Part shown: positions 36,966 to 44,928 of the stretch, piece by piece
How positions within the stretch are numbered: the first letter of the stretch is position 1
How the letters are laid out: every line of letters starts with the position of its first letter
Program-made: the position numbers and the translations under genes
The notes under the pieces: generated by a model
What the model saw: only the letters and a program-made list of their open reading frames with translations
What the model was told of the DNA's origin: nothing
Databases searched by the model: none
Origin: Kutzneria viridogrisea
Lineage (GTDB): Bacteria > Actinomycetota > Actinomycetes > Mycobacteriales > Pseudonocardiaceae
Assembly (NCBI GenBank): GCA_014138725.1
Contig: JACJID010000007.1
Coordinates: forward strand, 62,001-126,000
DNA: 64,000 nt
Direction of reading: 5' to 3'

Positions 36966-38242
36966 CGCGACCAGCCCGGCTTGGCCAACAGGATCGCCGA
37001 CTGGAAGCCGCCGAAGCCGCTGCCCACGGACAGCACGACGTCAACCGCCTGGTCGCGCGCTGTCCTGGGTACGTAGTCCAGGTCGCACAACGGATCCGGC
37101 TGTTCGTAGTTGGCGGTGGGCGGGACCACCCCGTTCTCGATTGCGAGCGCGCACGCGGCGAGCTCGATCGCGCCGATCGCGCCGAGCGAGTGCCCGACCA
37201 TGGACTTGATCGAGCTCACCGGTACCTGGTAGGCGTGCTCCCCCAGGCTGCGCTTGAACGCCGCGGTCTCGTGCACGTCGTTCTGCCTGGTGCCGGATCC
37301 GTGTGCGTTGACGTAGCTGATGTCCTCGGCTCGCATCCGCGCCTGACCCAGTGCGCGGCTGATCGCCTCGGCCATCTCGGCGCCGTCGGGCCGGAGCCCG
37401 GTCATGTGGAAGGCGTTGCAGCGGTTGGCGTACCCGGTGATTGTGCAGTACACGTGCGCACCGCGGCGCCTGGCGTGCTCGGCGTCCTCGACCACGAGCA
37501 CCGCGGCGCCCTCCCCCATCACGAACCCGTCCCTGGTGGCGTCGAAGGGGCGGGAGGCGTGGGCCGGATCGCTGTTGCGCGCCGAGGTCGCCTTGATGGC
37601 GTCGAAGCAGGCCATGGTGATCGGGGAGATCGGTGCGTCACTCGCGCCCGCGATCACCACGTCGGCATCGCCGTCCTCGACCAGCTGGTGGGCGTATCCC
37701 ACCGCGTCGATGCCGGAGGTGCACCCGGTGGAGATCACGGCGGCCGGGCCGTTGGCGCCGAACCGGATGGCGACCTCGGCCGCCATGCTGCTGGGCACCA
37801 GCGCCTCGTACAGGAACCTACTGGCGTAGCGGGGATCCACCAGCCACTTGCGGCCACCATCGGAGAGCGCCACGTACTCGTCCTCGAGCCGGGTGGTGGC
37901 ACCGACGGCGCTGCCCATGGCGACGGCCAGCCGGTTGTGGTCGACCGAGCCCTTGGTGAGTTCGAGCCCACTGTCGGCGACCGCCTCGCTCGCGGCGACC
38001 AGCGCGAACTGGATGAAGCGGTCGTTGCGGTGGATCTCCTGTGGGGTGAGCCCGGCCGCGAGTGGGTCGAAGTCGCATTCGGCTGCGATCTGGGAACGGA
38101 ACGGTTCCGGGTCGAAGAACGAGATCCGGCGGGTCGCGGTCCGGCCACTAGTGATCAACTGCCAGAATTCCTTGCACCCGTTGCCCCCTGGGGCCACCAC
38201 ACCGACGCCAGTGATCACTGACGCCCGCCCGCGCCTGGTCAT
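36962..38242 (-). CDS. Type II PKS ketosynthase alpha
   Basis: 426 residues, catalytic condensing enzyme working with CLF and ACP on malonyl units. The active-site Cys174 is in [12 protein letters not shown]; His314 in [17 protein letters not shown] and His351 in [15 protein letters not shown] complete the triad. Also [19 protein letters not shown] and [13 protein letters not shown]. The ATG overlaps the cupin stop (ATGA). All catalytic residues are intact, so the minimal PKS looks functional. Product class cannot be read directly, but the absence of a ketoreductase gene nearby indicates a non-reduced chain. Confidence 0.97.
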   Translation of the reverse strand: MTRRGRASVITGVGVVAPGGNGCKEFWQLITSGRTATRRISFFDPEPFRSQIAAECDFDPLAAGLTPQEIHRNDRFIQFALVAASEAVADSGLELTKGSVDHNRLAVAMGSAVGATTRLEDEYVALSDGGRKWLVDPRYASRFLYEALVPSSMAAEVAIRFGANGPAAVISTGCTSGIDAVGYAHQLVEDGDADVVIAGASDAPISPITMACFDAIKATSARNSDPAHASRPFDATRDGFVMGEGAAVLVVEDAEHARRRGAHVYCTITGYANRCNAFHMTGLRPDGAEMAEAISRALGQARMRAEDISYVNAHGSGTRQNDVHETAAFKRSLGEHAYQVPVSSIKSMVGHSLGAIGAIELAACALAIENGVVPPTANYEQPDPLCDLDYVPRTARDQAVDVVLSVGSGFGGFQSAILLAKPGWSR

Positions 38243-38670
38243 CCCGAGACCTCGCCTGGCAGGGGCTCGGTGTCGACGTGGCCGAGTTCGGGCCGGGGCG
38301 CGAGCGGGCTCAGGCTGAACACCAGGAATGCCGTGGCACCACTGTCGTTGACCAGCCGGTGCCGGACGCCGACGGGGATGAGCACGCCCTCCTCGGCCCC
38401 CAGTTGCCGCGGGTTCCCGTCCAACCGCAACGTGATCGCGCCACGCACGCAGTAGAGGAACTCCTCGGAGTACGGGTGCCAGTGCTCGGTGACCACCTCG
38501 CCGGGGTCGAGTGTCAGGGTGCCGAGAAAGCCGGAGGTGGCGCCGGTCGTGGCGGGGGACAGCAGGGTCCTGATGTCGCCGCCACGGCGCCGGTTCGGTG
38601 GGACGTCGTGACGGGACACGATGCGGATGTCATCGGCCCGGTTGGCCTTGTTTGGCGGAGTGGTGCTCAT
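38239..38670 (-). CDS. Cupin-fold polyketide cyclase/accessory protein
   Basis: 143 residues, single cupin: [27 protein letters not shown] (metal-binding HxHxxxxE motif) and [17 protein letters not shown] (second motif with His). Comparable cupins sit beside the ketosynthase in spore-pigment and tetracenomycin-type clusters (WhiE-II, TcmJ) and are believed to assist cyclisation or stabilise the complex. Coupled by 4-bp overlaps to both neighbours. Start ATG 38670 is chosen because it overlaps the aromatase/cyclase stop. Confidence 0.88.
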   Translation of the reverse strand: MSTTPPNKANRADDIRIVSRHDVPPNRRRGGDIRTLLSPATTGATSGFLGTLTLDPGEVVTEHWHPYSEEFLYCVRGAITLRLDGNPRQLGAEEGVLIPVGVRHRLVNDSGATAFLVFSLSPLAPRPELGHVDTEPLPGEVSG

Positions 38671-39125
38671 GAGGCCCGTCCCGCGGCGCGCTCGACCCTG
38701 CGCGCGATGATGTCCAGTTGGATCCGGGAGTTCTTGTTGATGCGGTCGGTCATCGCGGCGTCGTCGAGCGGTGCGTCCGGGCGCATCGCGAAGTCCTGCA
38801 CCCACCGCATCTGGGTTGCCCCACCGACTTCCTGATAGATCCACTCGATGTCCATGTACTGGAACGGCCCCTTCTCGACCCGGTGCGCCACCACCTTGTA
38901 CTGCTCGGGATACATGGTCCGTTCGGACACCCAGCTCCAGACGGTGCCGTTCTCGTCGGGGTGCATGGAAAGCCTGAACGTCAGGGTGTTTCCCTCGTGG
39001 GCAAGGATTTCCGCCGAGGCGTACTCGGTGAACAGGTTCGGCCAGGACGCCACGTCGTTGGTCATGAACCAGACCACGTCGATCGGTGCCTTGATGAGCA
39101 CCGAGTTGTCGGTGTGTCCGCTCAT
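38667..39125 (-). CDS. SRPBCC-type aromatase/cyclase (single domain)
   Basis: 152 residues, START/Bet v1-like fold: DNSVLIKAPIDVVWFMTNDVASWPNLFTEYASAEIL and YMDIEWIYQEVGGATQMRWVQDFAMRPDAPLDD are the hallmarks of monodomain aromatase/cyclases like TcmN N-terminal domain and WhiE-VI. It would direct first-ring closure (C9-C14 type in non-reducing systems) and aromatisation. ATG overlaps the ACP stop; its own stop overlaps the cupin start. Confidence 0.93.
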   Translation of the reverse strand: MSGHTDNSVLIKAPIDVVWFMTNDVASWPNLFTEYASAEILAHEGNTLTFRLSMHPDENGTVWSWVSERTMYPEQYKVVAHRVEKGPFQYMDIEWIYQEVGGATQMRWVQDFAMRPDAPLDDAAMTDRINKNSRIQLDIIARRVERAAGRAS

Positions 39126-39382
39126 GCCACGTTCACCTGGTCGAGCCGCTCGTTGACGGCGGCGACGAGATCGGCGAACGGGGCGTGTTGCAGGCCCTCG
39201 TCGGGCAGCTCGAACCCGTATCGCGTCTCGAGCGCTGCCTGCACGGCCAGGAATGCCAGCGAATCCAGCCCGGCCGCCTCGAGTGTCAGGCTCGCGTCCG
39301 TGGTGCGGTCGGCTGCCGGGAGCCCAGCTTTGTCCTCGAGGATGTCCATCAGGTCCTCGAGGTGGAACGGTTGCGCGCTCAT
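39122..39382 (-). CDS. Acyl carrier protein of type II PKS
   Basis: 86 residues. The phosphopantetheine attachment site is Ser41 in EAAGLDSLAFLAVQAALE, followed by the acidic recognition helix (LETRYGFELPDEGL). It carries the growing poly-beta-keto chain. The start overlaps the stop of the small upstream ORF, the end overlaps the aromatase/cyclase start. No second ACP or holo-ACP synthase is present in the window. Confidence 0.95.
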   Translation of the reverse strand: MSAQPFHLEDLMDILEDKAGLPAADRTTDASLTLEAAGLDSLAFLAVQAALETRYGFELPDEGLQHAPFADLVAAVNERLDQVNVA

Positions 39383-39546
39383 GGTGCCGCAGCTTCCTTC
39401 TCCTGGGTCGCCCTCGCGTCGGCGAGATGGACCGTGTGCTCGTCGCCCTGGTTGCGTGAGAGCGACCTCGGGCGGCCCGGGAGCACCTGTCGGCTTTCCG
39501 CAAGCCCTTCAGGCGCGGGGGTAAGTTCGATCGTGGCCATGGTCAT
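39379..39546 (-). CDS. Small translationally coupled ORF in the PKS operon (55 aa)
   Basis: Starts MTMATIELTPAPEGLAES at 39546, where its ATG overlaps the cyclase stop as TGATG. It ends ATQEKEAAAP with TGA overlapping the ACP ATG. Every other gene junction in this operon is coupled the same way, supporting real translation. A second ATG lies at 39540. The peptide is hydrophilic and Pro/Glu/Arg-rich, has no Cys, no hydrophobic segment and no family I recognise. It could be a small accessory protein or merely a coupling leader. Confidence 0.6.
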   Translation of the reverse strand: MTMATIELTPAPEGLAESRQVLPGRPRSLSRNQGDEHTVHLADARATQEKEAAAP

Positions 39547-40217
39547 CAGCCGTCAACGCGCCAGCGGTAGAACTCCTTGGCCACCGCGTCCACAGGACTG
39601 CGCCAGCTCTGCGGGTTGTACGCGCTGATGAACGGGCTCAGGTCGTCCACGATCTTGGCGAACGCCGGCTTGCCGTGGTTGTCCTGCACGGCGCGGGCGA
39701 GCGATGCGTCGGTCCGCTCCATCAGGTGCAGGTAGACGTCCTCCAGCGAGTACAGCCAGCGTCCGGCGACACCCATCTCGACCGGCAGCGGCCCGGCGTC
39801 GGACTCGCCGAAGATACGGGCGACATCGGGCTCGGCACCGGGTTTGATGCGTGCCACGATGACCGTTTGAAATGTGGGACCTGGTGCTGCTTTCGTCGCA
39901 GGAACCCAGTTGTAGAACTCCTTGGAGACGGCGTCGGCCGGCACTTTCCAGTTCTTCGAGTACGGCGTCACGTACGGCGCGATGGCCTCGCCGATCTGTT
40001 TGAAGGTGGGTAGCCCGCGGGCCTTGCTCAACGAGGTCTTCGGGTCTACGTTGCGCTCGATCACGTGCACGTAGAGGTCATCCAGCGAGTACAGGGCACG
40101 CCCAATCACACCGAAGTCCTGCGGTCGCGTCGTCCTGTCATTGTGGGCAAAGACCTCGGCAACCTTGTCCTCGCTACCCGGAACGATGCGCGCAACAATA
40201 ACGCTTCGATAGTTCAT
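39546..40217 (-). CDS. Tandem TcmI-type polyketide cyclase (two fused domains)
   Basis: 223 residues from ATG 40217. Two repeats of the ~105-residue dimeric ferredoxin-like cyclase fold: the first begins YRSVIVARIVPGSEDKVAEVFAHNDRTTRPQDFGVIGRALYSLDDLYVHVIER, the second FQTVIVARIKPGAEPDVARIFGESDAGPLPVEMGVAGRWLYSLEDVYLHLMER. Both end with SKEFYNW / AKEFYRW. TcmI and WhiE-VII catalyse late-ring closure and are normally single-domain homodimers; this fusion would be a covalent dimer. It is the first gene of the PKS operon. Upstream in-frame ATGs at 40235 and beyond are possible but the family similarity begins at 40217. Confidence 0.9.
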   Translation of the reverse strand: MNYRSVIVARIVPGSEDKVAEVFAHNDRTTRPQDFGVIGRALYSLDDLYVHVIERNVDPKTSLSKARGLPTFKQIGEAIAPYVTPYSKNWKVPADAVSKEFYNWVPATKAAPGPTFQTVIVARIKPGAEPDVARIFGESDAGPLPVEMGVAGRWLYSLEDVYLHLMERTDASLARAVQDNHGKPAFAKIVDDLSPFISAYNPQSWRSPVDAVAKEFYRWRVDG

Positions 40218-41247
40218 ACCACCCGTCCATGTCATCATCTGCCATGCCATCATCTGCGGCCAGAAAATTCTCACGCTACTTGCGGCCGTACGCAGCAGAA
40301 AAAGTGGGCGCCCAGCACTGAACTCACGGGCACCTAGAGCACACTTGGAAAGTTTCTTGAAATTCTGCGGACACCTTGGCTTTGGCAGCGCAAGTCAGGA
40401 GAGTCCAGGCGGCACCGAAGACGCGCACGTGCTCCCCCGCAGCTCAGGCGCCCATGGCGGCCACCGTGCCTACCGGGAGAAATCGTATTCTCGCCCCACA
40501 GAATCCCCGGGCGTACCGACCATCACCGCCGCGAGCCGAGCCAGTCCGATCGCAGTGGTTCCAGGACGCCGGTCGAGCCCTGCTGTCGACAACAGCCGGC
40601 CAACCGCACCGTTCGCAACGCCCATCCCACTGTCATTACTCCTCGCTAAATCAGCACGCCTATTCCAGTTTCTCGCCGAGGTGGCCACACGGCAAGAAGC
40701 CGCCTTCCTGGCCCCTCTCCAAATTCTCCTTCACCTGGAGGGAGCTCGCCTCGGGCTTGGTTCACCTTCCTTTGCCGACTCGATCGGCTGGCGCCAGCCG
40801 CCGCAACAGGCCGCCTGGTTCGTTGGCCAAGTCAGCTCACTTCGCATGTCACCGAGAGGCGAATCGCCCGTAGCCGGTGAACATCTCGTTTTCAAACTCA
40901 CGTAGTGGTGTTGGGGTGTACTGGCCCAGGCACCCACACCCGATCAGGCGACGCACCTGCAGCCGATCCTGGTGCCCGGCATCCACTCGCAATCCCTGCC
41001 CCATCGCATTGACCAGTTCAACCCAGTCAGCACCTGCGAGTTTCCCCACGGCCTCGCCACCCCGCTTGCCTGCCCTGGACGACGCCGACTGGCTCACCCG
41101 CACCCAGCGCACCATTCGGGCCGCCAACCCTCCGCGATCCTGTTCGGCCCCAACGCAAGCCGCACGTCCCCGTGTCGGCACGGGTGCAGGATCCTCAACG
41201 CGGTGGTGTCCGCGATCGCGTCGCCGAAGATGTCGGTCGTCGCCTCA
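40218..41247. other. Long non-coding or degenerate stretch upstream of PKS operon
   Basis: About 1 kb. 40218-40330 is AT-richer than its surroundings and should contain the PKS operon promoter. Open frames on both strands beyond that (for example 40345-40905 plus, 40849-41181 minus) have no ribosome site, no recognisable motif and read like compositional artefacts. No pathway regulator is found here. Confidence 0.5.
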
Positions 41248-41784
41248 CTAGCCCGCGGCCAGTCGCGGCGCCACCGGCCGGTGTCCGCGTCGAGGCGAGG
41301 CCGGTGCCCACGGGGTCTTGCCCCACGGCTTGGCCACCGACAGCCAGGTCATGAACAGAAACGCGGCGATGTTCAAGCCTGCGCCGTAGGCCAGTTGACC
41401 GGCGACCGGGCTCTCCACTCCCCGCGTGCTCGCGGCGATGCTGTCTTCCACCCAGGTCCCCAAGCCGAACGTGCTGTAGCCGATGACGGCCACGGTGAGC
41501 ACCAGCTTGACCAGAACCCACCAGTACCGGGCCAGTCCCCACGGCGTCACCAGGCACAGCAACACCCCGCTGGCCAGCGCAGCGAACGCGATCGGGATGA
41601 CCACGAACCCATCGACCTGGTCGATCATCTGGTAGCACACCTGTCGGACCTCGGCACTGGCGGTGTACCCGGCCGTCATCGCCAGCACCACGTTCGCGGC
41701 GCCGGCGCCCATCCAGCCCACCGACACCGCCACGTGCACGAACACCAACAGCTGACGAGTCCGCTTCCCCACCCCACGCCCCAT
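41248..41784 (-). CDS. DUF2269-like integral membrane protein
   Basis: 178 residues from ATG 41784. Four hydrophobic segments: LLVFVHVAVSVGWMGAGAANVVLAM (~10-35), VIPIAFAALASGVLLCLVTPW (~65-85), WWVLVKLVLTVAVIGYSTFGL (~90-110) and AGLNIAAFLFMTWLSVAKPWG (~140-160). The His in the first helix (FVHVxxxVGWMG) and overall topology match the DUF2269/heme-binding-like membrane family. Function unknown. It stands alone. Confidence 0.75.
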   Translation of the reverse strand: MGRGVGKRTRQLLVFVHVAVSVGWMGAGAANVVLAMTAGYTASAEVRQVCYQMIDQVDGFVVIPIAFAALASGVLLCLVTPWGLARYWWVLVKLVLTVAVIGYSTFGLGTWVEDSIAASTRGVESPVAGQLAYGAGLNIAAFLFMTWLSVAKPWGKTPWAPASPRRGHRPVAPRLAAG

Positions 41785-41852
41785 GGCAACTAGTGTGCTG
41801 GGGCGCAGGCTCACCCGCACAACGATGGTTCAGGACCCCCGCAGCGGCTGGG

Positions 41853-41961
41853 GCAGGCAAGTCGAAGTACCCCGCCGAGCAGTTCCGCAGGGACGCGGTC
41901 GAGCTCGCTCGTTCCTCGGATCATCCGCTGCGGCAGGTCGCCCGCGAGCTGGACGGACATA
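41853..41961 (+). pseudogene. IS3-family OrfA N-terminal fragment
   Basis: Reads KSKYPAEQFRRDAVELARSSDHPLRQVARELDG, the start of an IS3-type transposase OrfA helix-turn-helix. It stops abruptly where the hairpin and tmRNA-end sequence begin (about 41961). Confidence 0.65.
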
Positions 41962-41976
41962 TTTCTCGGCACGTAC

Positions 41977-42019
41977 CGGGATCCCCATGTCTGCGCTTTT
42001 CGTAGACATGGGGATCCCG
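41977..42019 (-). terminator. Strong hairpin after the tmRNA 3' end
   Basis: CGGGATCCCCATGTCT (41977-41992) and AGACATGGGGATCCCG (42004-42019) pair perfectly over 16 bp with an 11-base loop. Relative to the tmRNA remnant on the minus strand it lies about 10 bases downstream, where a terminator is expected. Confidence 0.7.
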
Positions 42020-42028
42020 GGGTTCGTG

Positions 42029-42051
42029 TGGAGCTGAGGGGAATCGAACCC
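42029..42051 (-). ncRNA. ssrA: tmRNA (ssrA) 3'-end fragment, probable attachment-site remnant
   Basis: The minus strand reads GGGTTCGATTCCCCTCAGCT then CCA: a T-loop TTCGATT and acceptor end CAGCTCCA as in bacterial tmRNA. The T-stem pairs for only three bases before homology is lost upstream, and no alanine-tRNA-like 5' half (GGGGCTG) is present nearby. Integrative elements commonly use the ssrA 3' end as attB, so this looks like an att copy. A tRNA end is the alternative. Confidence 0.55.
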
Positions 42052-42141
42052 TGCCTGTACGTCGACGGGACAGCACGGTCAGGCCCCGCACCGCAGCCAG
42101 CCGAGCCCGACGCTTGGGAGGTTCCGCGGTGTCAATGCCAC

Positions 42142-42516
42142 CTATACATGCAGATCGGATTCGATGCGCTTGAGGTGATGCCGAGCCAATGCGAGGTTCG
42201 CCGAGTCTCTTTCCAGCACCAGGTACAGGAACAGTGAACTTCTGGACTTCACGTTGTCCAGCAGCCGGACCAGGTGGTACTGACGGTGCAACGTGATCAG
42301 AATATCTTCGATGCTGTCATTGAGCGCGAGCGCGGACATCACCCGGAGCTCCGACCGAACGACCTCGGTGTTGCCGGCCGCCGCGATCTCCAGGTTCAGC
42401 CAGTCACCTCCGCCACTGGCGCCGAGCGACATTCCGCTTTCATAGTCAACCAGCGCAACACCGATAGCGCCGGCGATGGACATGGCTTCCTTCAATGCCG
42501 TATCGATGTTCATCAT
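42142..42516 (-). CDS. Roadblock/LC7-domain protein
   Basis: 124 residues. MNIDTALKEAMSIAGAIGVALVDYESGMSLG, AAAGNTEVVRSELRVMSALALNDSIEDILITLHRQYHLVRLL and LFLYLVLERDSANLALARHHLKRIE cover the complete roadblock fold. In actinomycetes these proteins serve as modules of GTPase or signalling systems (conservon-like), but no G-protein gene is adjacent here. GGAAG lies about 10 bases before the ATG at 42516. It is AT-richer in its flanks than the neighbouring genes. Confidence 0.85.
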   Translation of the reverse strand: MMNIDTALKEAMSIAGAIGVALVDYESGMSLGASGGGDWLNLEIAAAGNTEVVRSELRVMSALALNDSIEDILITLHRQYHLVRLLDNVKSRSSLFLYLVLERDSANLALARHHLKRIESDLHV

Positions 42517-42632
42517 CAAACGTCACTTCCTTCAATCAACTGGCGGTCGAGGCGGCGCGGCAAAACACGCCACACCTCGACCGCGTACTGATACATCTCG
42601 GCGCAGACAGCGCCATCGACGAGAGCGAAGAA

Positions 42633-43135
42633 TCAAAGACGAACACATGCGCGATGCTCTCCCGCCACCCCACACGCGGGCACCACACATTCCCGGTAAA
42701 GCGACGAGGAAAACAGAGGCGAGGCAAGTGCGTCCAGCAGGCGTGATGTTCCCCGTAGCAGGGCCGGGGCGACGTCGTCCGCTGCGGACGGCAGCACATC
42801 GATGAATTCGACGACGACGTGTTCATTGATGTCGCCGGCTGCGGTGGCGAACGTCCCGTCCCGCACTGCCGCCACGGCAAGGATCTGAAGTTCGGTGGAC
42901 GCGACGGTACCGCGGATGACAAGCGCCGCTTGACGGGGCCGCGTCCTGACGCTCGCTCGCAGACCTTGTTCTGCTCCCCCTCACCGATCCTGCCCGAGCG
43001 CAGCAGCAGCGTCTCCGCTCCGGGCGAGCCGGGGCCGTACTCCGCCAAAGCGTGTGCCAGGGCATCGAATGTGGCTCGATAGTCGCGTCTCAGAGGGCCC
43101 TCCGCGCAAACTCGAGGTCTACAGAACGGGGACAT
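42633..43135 (-). pseudogene. Frameshifted gene upstream of the roadblock gene
   Basis: The start (RATFDALAHALAEYGPGSPGAETLLLRSGRIGEG) is in one frame. Near 42950 the protein-like sense passes to another frame: QAALVIRGTVASTELQILAVAAVRDGTFATAAGDINEHVVVEFIDVLPSAADDVAPALLRGTSRLLDALASPL, ending at 42633. The combined protein would be ~165 residues with no recognised domain. Its position immediately upstream on the same strand suggests a former operon partner of the roadblock protein. Confidence 0.4.
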
Positions 43136-44140
43136 CCAGCGAACTGGTCATTTAATCGCGTTTACCCTTTCATCGAAAAAGCTACCACGAGCGTTACTTC
43201 CCATCTGCGCATTACACGATCGGGTGAACAATTCAGTTCGGGTAACACATTCACGACTGACTTGTCGCCGACTACCTACCTCAGACACAACCTGAATACT
43301 TCTGATTTGCCGTGAACCGCGAGTCTGGTGTCAGACAACCAACGGACATGGCGAGGCGCCACAACGCTCGACCGACGGGTCGGGCCAAAACTCCATGTCA
43401 GAAGCCTGGGGCAGTGCCCCCAGATCGGGGGCGGGTTCCACCCAACAAACGACGAGAGGCCCATACTCGCATTTTCCAGCGAGCATCGGTCCCTTAGACT
43501 CGAGTGGAGCCGAAATGAGAGATCGCGCCAGAAGAACCGGACCGAGACCCCACGTAAACAATCAATGGGACCGTCATGACGTCGGCTCCATCGTTCGTGC
43601 GGTGAGCTGGTCCGGCACCGAGTGCCTCCACGTGCAGCAGGGTGTGGTCATGGCCTGGCAGAGCGTCCCGATCATCCGCGGTTGGCGCTCACGGTGGCCA
43701 GCGGCGCGGCCCGTAGCGAACGTGCGGTGGTCTCGATGCTGTCGCGCAGCACCGCCGCGAACTCGCCTGTCATCTCCACACCCCTTGCTGCCAACAGACG
43801 CGCAGGCATCCGCCGACGCGACCGCCCGATGATCCCAAGACTTAAAGAATTTCGCAAGTACCGAGTTGTGCGGAACGTATCACAGCAGCGAGGTGGGGAC
43901 GTCGACGGGTGGGTCGCGCATGCCGAAAACCGCATCCGCACAGGTCAAGCGGCATCTCAACCCATCGATGACTCCGCCGGGACAGGTCAGGCGGACTGCA
44001 TGCTCAGCCGCCGTAAACGATCAGCAGGCTGTACGCAGCGGGGACCGCCTCGCCCTTGCATCGCGACTGGCCGGTCGGTGGCCGAGGTGGAGGCCGCGCT
44101 GCGGCCCTCACACCGTCGCTGGCGCCTGCCGCACCAGGCG
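43136..44140. other. 1-kb stretch without a convincing gene
   Basis: Relatively AT-rich between 43140 and 43320, then GC-rich short frames on both strands without ribosome sites. A minus-strand piece near 43680-43800 (VEMTGEFAAVLRDSIETTARSLRAA) has some protein character but no clear start or family. Confidence 0.45.
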
Positions 44141-44809
44141 TCAGACCGCGGAGAGCAGGGCGTCCAGCGGCTGCGGCATCTGGTCAAGGTTGATCGTCTC
44201 GGTCAGCAGGCGGGCGTAGCGGAGCTTGCGCTGCGAGCCTGCACCGAGGAAGCGCCGCAACTGCGCCGCCTCGTCCTTTCCCCGCCACGCGGGCTGCCGC
44301 TGGATGGTGCGGAACGCCCCGAGATCCCCGTGCGCGGCGAGGACTTCCATGACCTGTGCGGGTCCGGCGGTGCGGATGAGCTCATCCTCCAAGTCCTCGA
44401 CACAGACGAAGAAGCCCAGTCGCTCCAGGTCGGCGCGCGAGCTGGGCGTCCCGAGGCCGGCCGTAGCTAGGCCCCGCTGGACGATGTGTGCCTCGCCGGC
44501 GTCGCAGAGCCCGGCGAGGCGTGCACCGGTCCCCTCAGGGCCGAATCGCCGCAGGTAACGTGCGACGCCATGGGCTCCGCCGACGGGCAGGACCACGATG
44601 CCCTCGGCCGCCAGATCCCGGCCACGCCGTACGGCGAGAGTCTCGACGGCGATCTGGTCGCTCACCCCCTCGACAAGCACAACGACACGGGCGCTTTCCG
44701 CCCGAGCCGGCGCCACAGCCGTCGCCTCGGTCGCCGCCGCTGGCCCGGTCACGTAACCGGCGAGGAGATCCTTGCCGCCGTCCGCCCGCATTGCTCCACT
44801 GTCAACCAT
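44141..44809 (-). CDS. Stand-alone TOPRIM-domain protein (OLD-nuclease-like)
   Basis: 222 residues. VVVLVEGVSDQIAVETLAVRRGRDL supplies the TOPRIM Glu; GIVVLPVGGAHGVARYLRRFGP and LAGLCDAGEAHIV provide the acidic DxxE-like metal site, as in the C-terminal TOPRIM of OLD-family nucleases. The AAA+/ABC ATPase half of OLD is missing and no ATPase or UvrD gene (as in Gabija) adjoins, so this is a minimal TOPRIM protein of unknown role. Actinomycete relatives exist as single-domain proteins. ATG at 44791 is an alternative start. Confidence 0.75.
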   Translation of the reverse strand: MVDSGAMRADGGKDLLAGYVTGPAAATEATAVAPARAESARVVVLVEGVSDQIAVETLAVRRGRDLAAEGIVVLPVGGAHGVARYLRRFGPEGTGARLAGLCDAGEAHIVQRGLATAGLGTPSSRADLERLGFFVCVEDLEDELIRTAGPAQVMEVLAAHGDLGAFRTIQRQPAWRGKDEAAQLRRFLGAGSQRKLRYARLLTETINLDQMPQPLDALLSAV

Positions 44810-44928
44810 GACCGCTGGCAGGCGCTACTCGGTTTCGCGGGAGGCAGCACAGCCGTTTGCCCTGCCCACCGCAAGAAGGCTGAGTCGGGAACCAGCTGAC
44901 ACAGCGGAAGTACGGTGAACAGCCCTCA

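Noticed and set aside
40345-40905. 186-codon plus ORF upstream of the PKS operon as a candidate regulator
   Set aside because: No helix-turn-helix or other motif, low-complexity Ser/Pro/Arg composition and no start signal.
42029-42051. Complete tRNA gene
   Set aside because: Only the T-loop and acceptor 3' end are present; no anticodon or D arm can be folded upstream on the minus strand.
44141-44809. Gabija or full OLD defence system
   Set aside because: No ATPase domain in the protein and no UvrD-like helicase gene next to it.
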